From JAGQLF01 sp964437465 (GTDB taxonomy: Bacteria > Patescibacteriota > Dojkabacteria > J137), in the NCBI GenBank assembly GCA_964437465.1, contig CAYTGI010000004.1, forward strand, positions 1 to 64,000: 64,000 bases of DNA, read 5' to 3'. Below, piece after piece: positions 45,389 to 54,185 of this stretch. The position numbers and the translations under genes are program-made. The notes beneath the pieces were generated by a model. That model saw only the letters and a program-made list of their open reading frames with translations, searched no databases and was not told where the DNA came from. Numbering within the stretch: the first letter of the stretch is position 1; the number at the start of each line of letters is the position of its first letter.

Positions 45389-45823
45389 ATGAAGAAAAAA
45401 GGTTTTACACTAATAGAAATAATGATTGCAATGTTTGTATTCGGGGTCTTAGTGACTTTGTCAGTTGTAGGAGTACAAATTGTACAAAGATCAGTTAGAA
45501 ACTCACAAAGATCAGATGTAATTAATACTTTCAATATTTGGGTTACAAGATATCATGGAGACAATCGAGCTTATCCAGCAGAAAACTCAATTCAATTTAC
45601 ATCAAATGCTATCGTTTACACTCCTACAGATGAAATAATAGTCGAATTAAATGGTGGAACAGTACCAGCTAACGATACTGATTCAAGAGGTACAAGGTAT
45701 TGTTATCAGGTTGACGGAATTGGTAGTGGAGGCACATTTAAGATGGCTGCAGAGTTAGAAGGATCTAGAATTGTTGAAGTCGGTAATGCAGATATTGATT
45801 GTGACACTTGGGTTGTGAATTAA
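45389..45823 (+). CDS. Type IV prepilin, paralogue 1
   Basis: 144 residues. Leader MKKKG, cleavage before FTLIEIMIAMFVFGVL, and a hydrophobic helix that packs in the pilus core. The variable domain ends in a Cys pair (RYCYQVDG and IDCDTW), typical of a pilin disulfide loop. It shares the VQIVQRSxRxxQRxDxINT helix with the pilins at 45909 and 47662. 5 bp after pilC. Confidence 0.9.
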   Translation: MKKKGFTLIEIMIAMFVFGVLVTLSVVGVQIVQRSVRNSQRSDVINTFNIWVTRYHGDNRAYPAENSIQFTSNAIVYTPTDEIIVELNGGTVPANDTDSRGTRYCYQVDGIGSGGTFKMAAELEGSRIVEVGNADIDCDTWVVN

Positions 45824-45834
45824 TTTTCATTAAC

Positions 45835-45863
45835 TTGACAATGAAATTCAGTGAGTTTAATCT
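45835..45863 (+). promoter_or_regulatory. Promoter for pilin paralogue 2
   Basis: TTGACA (45835-45840), 17-bp spacer, TAATCT (45858-45863), with a 45-nt leader before ATG 45909. The only consensus -35 noticed in the pilus locus. A small inverted repeat TTTCATT/AATGAAA overlaps it. Confidence 0.6.
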
Positions 45864-45908
45864 GTTACTATCAGCTAAAAAATTATTATATTTTATTTAT
45901 TTTTTTCT

Positions 45909-46340
45909 ATGAAGACCAAGAAAGGTTTTACGCTTATTGAACTTATGGTAGCTATGGGAATTATAGCTGTGTTAGTAACTATGTCAGTCGTAGCTATACA
46001 GATAGTTCAAAGATCATTAAGAGATACTCAAAGACGAGATATAATTAATACTGTGAATCTTTGGCTAGCTGGACATTATAATGATAATGGTAGATACCCT
46101 CCAACAGCAGAGATTGTGTTCGGTACAGATACAGTTGAATATCAACCCCCATCAGCTTCAGCTGTTGAGATTGCTGATCTTGCAGGAGCAACTAGAGCTG
46201 GGTCTACAGAATCAACTACTTCACAAACAGCATATTGTTATGCAGTTACACCTGGTGGAGGATCATATAGGCTAGGAGTTCTATTAGAAAGTGGTGCAGA
46301 TGTACAACTTGGTAATGGCGGGGATTGTACCTCATTCTAA
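45909..46340 (+). CDS. Type IV prepilin, paralogue 2 (candidate major pilin)
   Basis: 143 residues. Leader MKTKKG, then FTLIELMVAMGIIAVLVTMS and the charged helix IVQRSLRDTQRRD. Its first 45 residues nearly match those of paralogue 4 (47662), while the rest differs. Cys pair near the end (YCYAV, GDCTSF). Having its own promoter and a downstream hairpin terminator makes it the best candidate for the major subunit. Confidence 0.9.
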   Translation: MKTKKGFTLIELMVAMGIIAVLVTMSVVAIQIVQRSLRDTQRRDIINTVNLWLAGHYNDNGRYPPTAEIVFGTDTVEYQPPSASAVEIADLAGATRAGSTESTTSQTAYCYAVTPGGGSYRLGVLLESGADVQLGNGGDCTSF

Positions 46341-46365
46341 AATTAGAAATTTTTTATAATTATTA

Positions 46366-46400
46366 AACTGTAGCTATACATATTCTAGCTACAGTTTTTT
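46366..46400 (+). terminator. Terminator hairpin abutting the start of pilin paralogue 3
   Basis: AACTGTAGCT / AGCTACAGTT, a 10-bp stem with an 11-nt loop, then TTTTTT; ATG 46401 follows at once. A TATAAT at 46355-46360 would also start a transcript at the foot of this hairpin. Confidence 0.8.
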
Positions 46401-46823
46401 ATGAATTACTTAAATAAAAATAAAAAGGGATTTAGTTTAATTGAGCTAATGGTTGTGATGGGTATAGCCGCTGCAATTTTAGTTCTAGGTATAGCTGGTT
46501 TTCAACTTGCTCAAAGACAATCTAGAGATCAAGAAAGGAGAAATACTTTAGTAGAAATAGGGGAACAGATTAACGAATATAGAATCATTAACCTAACTCT
46601 TCCTGATAGAGCTTCAGTTCAATTTAATACTGATTCAGTACTAATAGATGGTGTGAATACGTTGGAGCTTGAAAGGCATACAAGAGCAGATAATCAAACC
46701 TCAAACCTAAGAACAAAATATTATTATGATAGATCTGGAGGAGGATTTATTCTATGTGCTGAACTAGAGTCAGGTGCAATAGCTAAAGGAGGTACTGTTG
46801 ATTGTCCCGCTACTCTCCCTTAA
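46401..46823 (+). CDS. Type IV prepilin, paralogue 3
   Basis: 140 residues. Cleavage before FSLIELMVVMGIAAAIL. Its core helix (QLAQRQSRDQERRNTLVEI) differs more from the other pilins. Cys pair near the end (FILCAELES, VDCPATLP). No Shine-Dalgarno, since a terminator T-run lies directly upstream; expression probably depends on read-through or on the -10 at 46355. Confidence 0.88.
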   Translation: MNYLNKNKKGFSLIELMVVMGIAAAILVLGIAGFQLAQRQSRDQERRNTLVEIGEQINEYRIINLTLPDRASVQFNTDSVLIDGVNTLELERHTRADNQTSNLRTKYYYDRSGGGFILCAELESGAIAKGGTVDCPATLP

Positions 46824-46845
46824 ACTGTTTTAGTTAAATTTTCAA

Positions 46846-47652
46846 ATGACAATATTATTATTCTCTCTTATAGTTTATCTAGGCTCTTTTTTAGCAAAGG
46901 GCTTTTATATATTTATAAGGTTTGATAGCGAAAATGATTTTAGAAAAAATCTCATTAATGATGATCAAAAAAAACTTTTATTAACGCATACATTAATTCC
47001 TTTTTCTTCATTTTTTACTAGAGAAGATTTTATAAAAAAACGATTATTTCAATTAGTAGAATTATTTTCAATAATTTTATTTTTAATTTTTTCTTTATCT
47101 TTAAGAGAGATATACGATCAAAACACTCCTGATATACTTAATGTCTCGGTGCATTTCTCACTATTTTTATTTTCTATCTCTGGCCTACTCTATTTAGCAG
47201 TTCACGATATTTTATATTTAAATATTCCAGTTATATTTACGGTTAGATTGCTTTTTTTTAGCGTAGTATTACAAGGAATAGTAGCTCTTTTCAAGTTTTT
47301 TGAAATCTTAGATTCTGAGCTTTTTGAAAATATAGGTAACTTAACTAACTTAGCTGGCTTTATAGTTTTGTACCTTTTAACCTATCTTCTAATTATAATC
47401 ACTAAAGAAGAAGGTATAGGAGCTGGTGATGCTGACATAAATGGTTTTGTAGGTCTTATGTTAGGGCTTTATTCAAGTATTATATTTATATTTACAACTA
47501 TCTTTGTAGGAGCGTTTATTGGTGTAGTTTACTCATTAATAATAAAAAAATTTAGAGGAGTTCTTATTCCTATGGTACCTCTCATTGCAATTGGATATGT
47601 AATTAGTATAGGATATAGTGAGAGGATTATAAATTTGTTATTGATATACTAG
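46846..47652 (+). CDS. pilD: Prepilin peptidase, A24 family, without the zinc/methylase module
   Basis: Cleaves prepilin leaders before Phe. 268 residues with about seven membrane helices. The two catalytic aspartates lie in LAVHDILYLNIP and GIGAGDADINGF. The cytosolic loop that in most PilD proteins carries two CxxC pairs has none (LTHTLIPFSSFFTREDFI). It is located between two prepilin genes, its substrates. Confidence 0.85.
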   Translation: MTILLFSLIVYLGSFLAKGFYIFIRFDSENDFRKNLINDDQKKLLLTHTLIPFSSFFTREDFIKKRLFQLVELFSIILFLIFSLSLREIYDQNTPDILNVSVHFSLFLFSISGLLYLAVHDILYLNIPVIFTVRLLFFSVVLQGIVALFKFFEILDSELFENIGNLTNLAGFIVLYLLTYLLIIITKEEGIGAGDADINGFVGLMLGLYSSIIFIFTTIFVGAFIGVVYSLIIKKFRGVLIPMVPLIAIGYVISIGYSERIINLLLIY

Positions 47653-47661
47653 TTTGTATTT

Positions 47662-48099
47662 ATGAAAGAAAAAGAAGGATTTACTTTGATAGAGTTAATG
47701 GTAGCAATGGGAATAATAGCTGTATTAGTAACAATGTCAGTTGTAGCAATCCAGATTGTACAAAGATCATTAAGAGATACCCAAAGAAGAGATGTATTGA
47801 ATACAGTTAACCTATTTATTGTTGGGCATTTTAACGATTTCGGTGTTTATCCTGACTTAAATTTTGCGACAGATAAAATTGAGAATTTAGCAAGTGGGGG
47901 TGTTGCTGATGAGATTGTAGTTGAACTTTCTGGTGCAACATCAAACGCTTCTTCAACATCCTCAAATAGAACGGCCTACTGCTATGTTAGAGGTGGAGGA
48001 GTTAGGGGTACATATCAATGGGGCATGGAATTGGAAAGTGGTGCAGAAGTTCAACTTGGAAACGATTCACAAGGGTGTACTCCTGGTGATGTACCTTAA
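47662..48099 (+). CDS. Type IV prepilin, paralogue 4
   Basis: 145 residues. Leader MKEKEG, then FTLIELMVAMGIIAVLVTMS and IVQRSLRDTQRRD as in paralogue 2; the globular part differs (GHFNDFGVYPD onwards). Cys pair YCYVRGG and SQGCTPG. Third-base differences from paralogue 2 show old duplication with the N-terminal helix kept by selection. Confidence 0.9.
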   Translation: MKEKEGFTLIELMVAMGIIAVLVTMSVVAIQIVQRSLRDTQRRDVLNTVNLFIVGHFNDFGVYPDLNFATDKIENLASGGVADEIVVELSGATSNASSTSSNRTAYCYVRGGGVRGTYQWGMELESGAEVQLGNDSQGCTPGDVP

Positions 48100-48113
48100 T
48101 TTAAAAAAATAAA

Positions 48114-48677
48114 ATGAGAAAAAAAGCTTTTACATTAGTTGAAGCAATGATTGTGATGGGTATAATGGCAGCTGTACTAGGCTTTGGTACAGTAGGTATT
48201 TTTAGGTTTAGAGACTATATCGAGCTTCAAAACGGTTATGCTGATATAACTTCATTTTTAAGATCGATTCAAAACAGTGCTAGAAATTCTGTTGCATACG
48301 ATGAATCTGGAGGTCAACCTATTGTCCCAGATTATTACGCAGTGTGGTTTACTAACGAAGACTTTTCTCTATTTGCATGTAATGATAGAAATAACAATAA
48401 TATTGATTGTGTTCCACTATCAAGAAATCAACAAACCCCAAATTTTTCTAATGTAAATTTTGAATTCGGTAGTACTTGTGGAAATAGGTTATATGCTTTT
48501 GAGAGATCAACTGCTGATTTAATTAGAATACGAGGAAATGTTAATTCCTCTGGGATAAGCAATGGAGATCCTGATACATTTGGAGAATGTGACATAACAG
48601 TGGTGCATACTAATAGTAATAGTACAAGAGAAATAAGTTTAAACCTTACGCAAAATTCTATTAATGTCGATAATTAA
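48114..48677 (+). CDS. Minor pseudopilin, GspH/FimT-like
   Basis: 187 residues. Leader MRKKA, cleavage before FTLVEAMIVMGIMAAVLGFG; Ala at -1 in place of Gly. The stretch ITSFLRSIQNSARNSVAYDE fits a FimT/GspH pseudopilin. It overlaps the next gene by 14 bp. Confidence 0.82.
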   Translation: MRKKAFTLVEAMIVMGIMAAVLGFGTVGIFRFRDYIELQNGYADITSFLRSIQNSARNSVAYDESGGQPIVPDYYAVWFTNEDFSLFACNDRNNNNIDCVPLSRNQQTPNFSNVNFEFGSTCGNRLYAFERSTADLIRIRGNVNSSGISNGDPDTFGECDITVVHTNSNSTREISLNLTQNSINVDN

Positions 48678-49197
48678 ATTAAAGAAAAAAGCATCATCAT
48701 TGGCAGAAGTAATGATAGTTTTAGGTATCATTTCTACAGCTATGGTTGCTTCGATAAGTATAATGGTTAATTCTTTAATTAGAATTAGAGTCAATGATAT
48801 TGAGGATTCTGCAAATACAATTTTAATACAAGCACTAGAAATAGCTAAATCTCCTACTCAGTTAAGAGTTAATGCTGACCTTTCAACTATCCCATATGAT
48901 AGTTCAGTTTTCCTCGCTCTAGGAGATAACGATAGGCTTCAAATTCAAAGAGGTCACTCAGTACAGGGTAATTTGATTAACCCAGATTGTAATACGTCAA
49001 GTGTTTATAACGTTAATGATTTATTGCCTGAAGATGTTTCAGCTTCTTCTCAGATATGTATTCAACTTGAAGTTACAAGAAGAAGAGGGATTAATGACAA
49101 CGATGTGTATGAGATTACTGCCAGAAGTAAGTACGTTGTTCCTGGAGGTGATATTAGATCTAATGTAATTACTGGATTTAGATATTCAGAGATATGA
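48664..49197 (+). CDS. Minor pseudopilin, GspI/PilV-like
   Basis: 177 residues. MSIIKLKKKA then SSLAEVMIVLGIISTAM; Ala at -1 and Ser at +1. SLAEVMI is typical of PilV/GspI-type tip subunits. Stop TGA overlaps the next ATG (ATGA). Confidence 0.8.
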   Translation: MSIIKLKKKASSLAEVMIVLGIISTAMVASISIMVNSLIRIRVNDIEDSANTILIQALEIAKSPTQLRVNADLSTIPYDSSVFLALGDNDRLQIQRGHSVQGNLINPDCNTSSVYNVNDLLPEDVSASSQICIQLEVTRRRGINDNDVYEITARSKYVVPGGDIRSNVITGFRYSEI

Positions 49198-49706
49198 TTA
49201 TAAAAAAAATTAGCAAAAAAAAGAAAGCTTTCTCGCTAATTGAAATGTTAGTTAGCCTTGGAGTTATAAGCATAGTTATGGTTATTTTCTTCAACGCACT
49301 TCTAATTTCTTTAACTGTTACAGTAAGAAATTCCGCAAGAAGTAATATTAGAGAAGAGATTTCAACGGTTGCAAGCTTGATAACTAAAGATATTAGAAGA
49401 GTTGATAGATTAAATACTGATGATTGCTTAGGAGAATCATGTACTATGGTCGTTCAATTTGAGGAAATTACCTGGTATAAATGTGGAGATTCAATTTGTA
49501 AAGAACAAGGAGGCATTGTTGTATATAAAACTGGTGAGGATGTTTTAATAAATAATTTTACTTTTGATCAGGGTTTTATTGACGAATCTACTACTTTAAA
49601 GAATAATGTTCTTGTAACGATAGTTGCAAGTCATACTAATGAGCAATTAAATATAAATAATGTAATTAGACAGGTTTCTACTTCTACAAGGAATTTTGAA
49701 AGATGA
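49194..49706 (+). CDS. Minor pseudopilin, GspJ/PilW-like
   Basis: 170 residues. MIIKKISKKKKA, cleavage before FSLIEMLVSLGVISIVMVIF; Ala at -1. The later region (REEISTVASLITKDIRRVD) is typical of GspJ/PilW subunits. Four cysteines in the globular part. Overlaps the neighbours on both sides by 4 bp. Confidence 0.82.
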   Translation: MIIKKISKKKKAFSLIEMLVSLGVISIVMVIFFNALLISLTVTVRNSARSNIREEISTVASLITKDIRRVDRLNTDDCLGESCTMVVQFEEITWYKCGDSICKEQGGIVVYKTGEDVLINNFTFDQGFIDESTTLKNNVLVTIVASHTNEQLNINNVIRQVSTSTRNFER

Positions 49707-50605
49707 ATCATAAAAAAGGACAAATACTTCTAGTAACAATGTTAGTACTAATGGTTCTAGCAATTGTTATTGTAGGTATTGTTATAGTAACTAATCGGGA
49801 TGTCTCTCAAGTAGTTCAAAATCAGAAATATGAGCAGCTTTATAATGTAGCTGAGACTGAACTACAAAAAGTTGTAGCAAAATATGGAGATAGTACACTT
49901 GATCTCTCGCAACTTCCAAATGACAGGGATTTGTCTCAGATAAGTGGATGTCGGCCGGTAAATGAGAGTTTAGAAGTTGGATATGATTGTGATGTGTCTG
50001 ATGAAAATGCTCTTGGCCTTGAATTAGATACATCAATTAGGGTTGTTGAAAGGAAAGAGATCAGAAATCTAGAAGTATTTAAAGATGAAGCAATAACATT
50101 GAGATTAGAAGGTTATGAAAGAGGGCTAACAGTTTCCTGGGATCAAAATGTAGCATTTGAATTTGTTCTAAACGTATTTGAAGACACTAATGGAAATCGA
50201 ATTTGGGATCAAACTGAAAAGATAACTGAAGTAAGAGATATTTATGATTCAGGAGGTGTTTTTACAAGTAAAGATAATTCCAATCCTTTTGGATTTAGTG
50301 GGAATAATCAGTCGATATCATTTGTTATAGATAATATCACTTCCCTACCTTCTAACTATAGAACTAGGAGCTTGACGATAATTCCAAGAACTAGAGCTAA
50401 TAATCCTAATCCTGTCTTAGTTAACGTTATTCCTAGCGATCCGGCTTCTTTTCCATTCCAAGTTAGAGCTTTTGAAACTGTCACATTTGATGAAACAGAC
50501 AATAATACACCAGTGGTTGAAGTTAACTCACAGGTAAGCTTAGAATCTCAGATTGATTCAATATTCAATTACTCTCTTATAACAAATGGTGGGATTTCCC
50601 TTTAA
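49703..50605 (+). CDS. PilX/GspK-like minor subunit
   Basis: 300 residues. N-terminus MNHKKGQILLVTMLVLMVLA, the KKGQ-plus-hydrophobic form of PilX/GspK proteins, without a FTLIE site; one N-terminal membrane helix and a large beta-rich domain with a Cys pair (GCRPVN, YDCDVS). In type II systems GspH-I-J-K form the tip; the gene order here is the same. Confidence 0.75.
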   Translation: MNHKKGQILLVTMLVLMVLAIVIVGIVIVTNRDVSQVVQNQKYEQLYNVAETELQKVVAKYGDSTLDLSQLPNDRDLSQISGCRPVNESLEVGYDCDVSDENALGLELDTSIRVVERKEIRNLEVFKDEAITLRLEGYERGLTVSWDQNVAFEFVLNVFEDTNGNRIWDQTEKITEVRDIYDSGGVFTSKDNSNPFGFSGNNQSISFVIDNITSLPSNYRTRSLTIIPRTRANNPNPVLVNVIPSDPASFPFQVRAFETVTFDETDNNTPVVEVNSQVSLESQIDSIFNYSLITNGGISL

Positions 50606-50657
50606 AAAAAACATATAATTATTTAATATAATATATCTAACATATTAATTTTTATTT

Positions 50658-51704
50658 ATGGCTCGATTACCTGATTTTTTTGGAATTGATTTAGGAAACT
50701 CAGCTTTTAAAGTTTGTGAAGCTAAGAGAAGTGATAATTCTTTTGTGATTGAAGCTTTAGGTTCTTCTGATATACCAGGCTCTCTTTTAGAAAATCAGAG
50801 TGATCAAGGTTTGGAAAATATCGCCGAAAGGATAAATGAGGTTGTTAAGGCTTCTGGCATTAAAACAAAAGCAGTTGTAATGTCCTTACCTGAAACAATT
50901 ATTTTTTCAAGATTGGTGACTTTACCCAAAATGAAAGATAAAGAGGTGGATGAAGCTATTCACTGGGCTATTAAGCCTCTAGTTCCTGTACCATTGGAAA
51001 CATTGAATGTATCATTCTTAAAAATTGATGATGTTCAAAAAACCGGAAAAGAGTTTTCAAACTGGTATGTGGTAGCAGCACCTAAGGATGTAGTACAAAG
51101 GTACCAGGTAATGATGAATAAAACTAAATTTGAACTACTGGCGATTGAAACAGAGGCTTTGGCAATTACAAGACTACTTTTTAATAATTATCAAATACAG
51201 GGTGATGCATTTTTAGTTGACATTGGTGCGGACAGTACTAATTTAATGATAGTTAGAAACAGTGTTGTAGTCTTTTCTCAATCAGTCAGTACTGGATCTA
51301 ACTCTTTAACCAAAGCAATTGCTTCAGACTATGGACTAGATGAGACTCAAGCAGATAAATATAAGATGACTTTTGGATTAGATTTCGAGAATGGTGATGG
51401 AAAAATTGCCAAAACTCTTCAACCAGTAGTTGATCTTATAGTAAATGAGATATCAAGGACTTTGGCTTACTATACAAGTAAGATCGGAGGTCAAAAAGTA
51501 AACAAGATATTTATGACAGGAGGAGGAAGTAACTTAATTAAATTAAGTGATTATATTACTCAAAAACTTGGAATTCAGGTTGAAATGTTAAATGTTCTGA
51601 ATAATGGTAAATTGGCTGGAAAGCTTTCAAAACAATACGATTCAAAATCTTTATCGTCGTTTAATGTTGCGCTTGGATTAGCATTAAAGGGACAAGGACA
51701 ATAA
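50658..51704 (+). CDS. pilM: Type IV pilus assembly protein PilM
   Basis: 348 residues, actin-like ATPase fold: FGIDLGNSAFKVCEAK (phosphate 1), AFLVDIGADSTNLMIV (phosphate 2), IFMTGGGSNLIKL (adenosine). PilM binds the PilN N-terminus in the cytosol. Two TATAAT boxes (50614-50619, 50627-50632) upstream may start a pilMNO transcript. PilP and the PilQ secretin are absent, consistent with a single-membrane cell. Confidence 0.93.
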   Translation: MARLPDFFGIDLGNSAFKVCEAKRSDNSFVIEALGSSDIPGSLLENQSDQGLENIAERINEVVKASGIKTKAVVMSLPETIIFSRLVTLPKMKDKEVDEAIHWAIKPLVPVPLETLNVSFLKIDDVQKTGKEFSNWYVVAAPKDVVQRYQVMMNKTKFELLAIETEALAITRLLFNNYQIQGDAFLVDIGADSTNLMIVRNSVVVFSQSVSTGSNSLTKAIASDYGLDETQADKYKMTFGLDFENGDGKIAKTLQPVVDLIVNEISRTLAYYTSKIGGQKVNKIFMTGGGSNLIKLSDYITQKLGIQVEMLNVLNNGKLAGKLSKQYDSKSLSSFNVALGLALKGQGQ

Positions 51705-51705
51705 T

Positions 51706-52299
51706 ATGGCAGAAAAAAAAGAAAGTGTTTATCGAAAACCAAAATATTTTCAATTCAATCTTCTTTCGGAACAAAGCGAAGAGGAGATACAACGTTTAGA
51801 AGAAAGAGACGATTCAACTCTTTATGCTATGGTTTTAGTTTTTTCAGGGATTTTTATTTATTTTATTTTAAATTTAATTCAAATTATTATAGTACAAGGA
51901 AGAATTAATTTAATCCAGAGCAGGATTGATGAAACAGTTGCTGCAATTACTGCTTATAACGATATTCGAGCACTTAATGGCGAAATTTTTCAGAAAGCGA
52001 ATCTTCTTAGGGATCCGTTACTAAGCGATATTGAGTTAGATCGGTTACTAGAAATTTCTAGCTTAATGACTCAAGATGAAGGAGAAATACTTACATATAG
52101 TAGGAACCAATCTGGAGAATTTGAATTGGTTGTTGATGTTGAAAATGAAGAAATGGCAGTAAGAATTTTAGAAAATGCTGATGAGCTTGATGATGTTACA
52201 AGATCCTATATTAAACAAATGAGTCATGAAAATGAACAAAACAGTATAAGAGTAACATATGGTTTTGACATTATATATGAGATAGAAAACCAAGTATGA
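51706..52299 (+). CDS. pilN: Type IV pilus assembly protein PilN
   Basis: 197 residues: a short cytosolic N-terminus (YFQFNLLSEQSEEEI, the PilM-binding NLL-type motif), one membrane helix (about 45-68), a coiled coil and a ferredoxin-like domain. The stop overlaps the pilO start (ATGA). Confidence 0.82.
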   Translation: MAEKKESVYRKPKYFQFNLLSEQSEEEIQRLEERDDSTLYAMVLVFSGIFIYFILNLIQIIIVQGRINLIQSRIDETVAAITAYNDIRALNGEIFQKANLLRDPLLSDIELDRLLEISSLMTQDEGEILTYSRNQSGEFELVVDVENEEMAVRILENADELDDVTRSYIKQMSHENEQNSIRVTYGFDIIYEIENQV

Positions 52300-53090
52300 G
52301 TGAGAGACTAACGATAGACAAAGCCCTAGAGCTAAATAAAAAAGAAAAAAAAGAAAATTCCTCTTTTCGACAGTTTCTTATTGTCTTTAGAATTTATTTA
52401 TTTCCAATAACTTCTATCATTATATTTCTAATAATAATTTTTGTATTTACAATTCCTAAAATTTTCAATATTTTTGGCCAGCTAGGGGAAATAGATAGAC
52501 TTAATGAAGATTTACAAACAAGGCAAGAAGAGCTTATCGAAGCTCAAAGAATGGCTGCAAATGAAGCAACTCTAAGAAGAGATGTTGATATATTGGATTC
52601 TTTAGCTCCTACTGAAGTCACCGAAGTGGTGAATTTTGGAACTAGAATAGCCGAATTAGCAGTTGAAAATGAATTGGTTATAGATAATCAGTTTGTTAGT
52701 GATGAAATCGATGGATTCAGCTCTGAGAGCTTTCTGGAAAGTAATGAGCTTCTTTTACTTAGAGAGGTTCCTAATGATTTTGAAATTCGAGGAGATGTTG
52801 TTGACGTTTTTGACTTTATTGAAGACTTAGGTAGACTTGAAGATTTCATTGTAGTAAATAGAATGGAACTCACTGCGCTTGAAACTAATGAATGGAGTAT
52901 GGAAATAAGAATTATTAAATACCAATTTCAGGAGCTTGGAGAACCTAGTGAATTATATCAAGCATATGTACAGGTTCCGATAAGTGCTAGTGTAAATGCT
53001 GAAATCCAAGAGTATCTAAATCTAAGGCGACAACAGGAAGGGTTCAACAACAATCAAGATGGTAATACGAATTTAATATTTGATAATTAG
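52296..53090 (+). CDS. pilO: Type IV pilus assembly protein PilO
   Basis: 264 residues: membrane helix (about 28-54), coiled coil (LNEDLQTRQEELIEAQRMAA) and a ferredoxin-like domain (FEIRGDVVDVFDFIEDLGRL). PilN and PilO form the heterodimer linking platform and cell wall. It is the last gene of the pilus locus, convergent with rpsP with 2 bp between them and no visible terminator. Confidence 0.82.
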   Translation: MSERLTIDKALELNKKEKKENSSFRQFLIVFRIYLFPITSIIIFLIIIFVFTIPKIFNIFGQLGEIDRLNEDLQTRQEELIEAQRMAANEATLRRDVDILDSLAPTEVTEVVNFGTRIAELAVENELVIDNQFVSDEIDGFSSESFLESNELLLLREVPNDFEIRGDVVDVFDFIEDLGRLEDFIVVNRMELTALETNEWSMEIRIIKYQFQELGEPSELYQAYVQVPISASVNAEIQEYLNLRRQQEGFNNNQDGNTNLIFDN

Positions 53091-53092
53091 CT

Positions 53093-53404
53093 TTATTGAG
53101 CTGCTTCTTCTGCTCTTTCGGTAGCTTTTTTACCAGGTTTTTTCTTAAATGTTTTTCTAAACTTTGGTTCTTTAAGAATATTTTCTTTAATAAGAATTCT
53201 TTTCACTGTGTTTGTTGGTTGTGCACCTACAGATAACCAGTATTCTATTCTCTCTTTATTTAAATCGATAACCTTTTCGATTGGATTGTAAAATCCCAAA
53301 TACTCAATAGCTTTAGAATCTCTAGCTTCTCTTTGTGGAGTGGCTACAACTCTATATTGTGGTGTATCTTTTCTTCCTATTCTTGTTAATCTAATTTTTA
53401 CCAT
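53093..53404 (-). CDS. rpsP: 30S ribosomal protein bS16
   Basis: 103 residues: MVKIRLTRIGRKDTPQYRVV, then SKAIEYLGFYNP and WLSVGAQPTNTVKRI are S16 signatures. A basic Lys/Ala tail extends it by about 20 residues. It is the last gene of the minus-strand cluster that begins before recG. Confidence 0.95.
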   Translation of the reverse strand: MVKIRLTRIGRKDTPQYRVVATPQREARDSKAIEYLGFYNPIEKVIDLNKERIEYWLSVGAQPTNTVKRILIKENILKEPKFRKTFKKKPGKKATERAEEAAQ

Positions 53405-53468
53405 GTTCTTATCTTAAAATAATATAATCTATCGACTAGGATTAGAGATTTTATCAAAAAAAAGCTAA

Positions 53469-54185
53469 TTAGTCATTATTTTTTGGGAAAAACTTGTCTT
53501 TCAGTTTATCCCATTGTTCAAGTGCATTTGTAGCTGCAACCTGTTCTGCCTTTTGTTTACTATCTCCAGAACCTTCAGTAAGGATATTTTCTCCTATTTG
53601 TACAGCCATAGTGAAAGTTTTATTGTGATCAGGACCTTCTTCATTTAAAAGAACGTAAGTAGGAGTGATTCTTAGCTCTTCTTGTGCAATTTCTTGCAAC
53701 TTGGATTTTGAATCAATATCTAACCTATTTTCAACTATATTATCAATTTTATGATAAATATATTTTGCAATAAAATCTTTTGCCTCTTTATATCCTTTAT
53801 CTAAATAAATTGCTCCTATAAGTGCTTCCATAGCATTTGCAAGTATGTATGGCCTGGTTCTACCTCCTGTTGCCTCTTCGCCATAACTCATAAATAGTGA
53901 ATCTCCTAAACTGATTTTTTCAGCTTCCTCAGCAAGACTTTCGGTTCTTACTAATGCAGCTCTAAAGCTAGTCAGAGTTCCTTCCGGAAAGTCCGGATAA
54001 TTTTCAAACAGTAATTCGGTCACAACAAGTTCCAATACTGCATCGCCTAGGAATTCCAGCCTTTCATTATGACTACCATCGGAGTTTTCATTAATGTATG
54101 ACCTATGAGTTAGTGCTTCTTTGATTAAATCTTGGTTATCAAAATTTATAGAAAGTTTTTTTTCAATTTTTTGAATTCCCTCCAT
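53469..54185 (-). CDS. rnc: Ribonuclease III
   Basis: 238 residues. The signature NERLEFLGDAVLELVV holds catalytic Glu and Asp; the second acid cluster is in NAMEALIGAIYLDKG. The C-terminal double-stranded-RNA-binding domain (about 165-235) ends QKAEQVAATNALEQW. It processes rRNA precursors. Overlaps nusB by 23 bp. Confidence 0.95.
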   Translation of the reverse strand: MEGIQKIEKKLSINFDNQDLIKEALTHRSYINENSDGSHNERLEFLGDAVLELVVTELLFENYPDFPEGTLTSFRAALVRTESLAEEAEKISLGDSLFMSYGEEATGGRTRPYILANAMEALIGAIYLDKGYKEAKDFIAKYIYHKIDNIVENRLDIDSKSKLQEIAQEELRITPTYVLLNEEGPDHNKTFTMAVQIGENILTEGSGDSKQKAEQVAATNALEQWDKLKDKFFPKNND

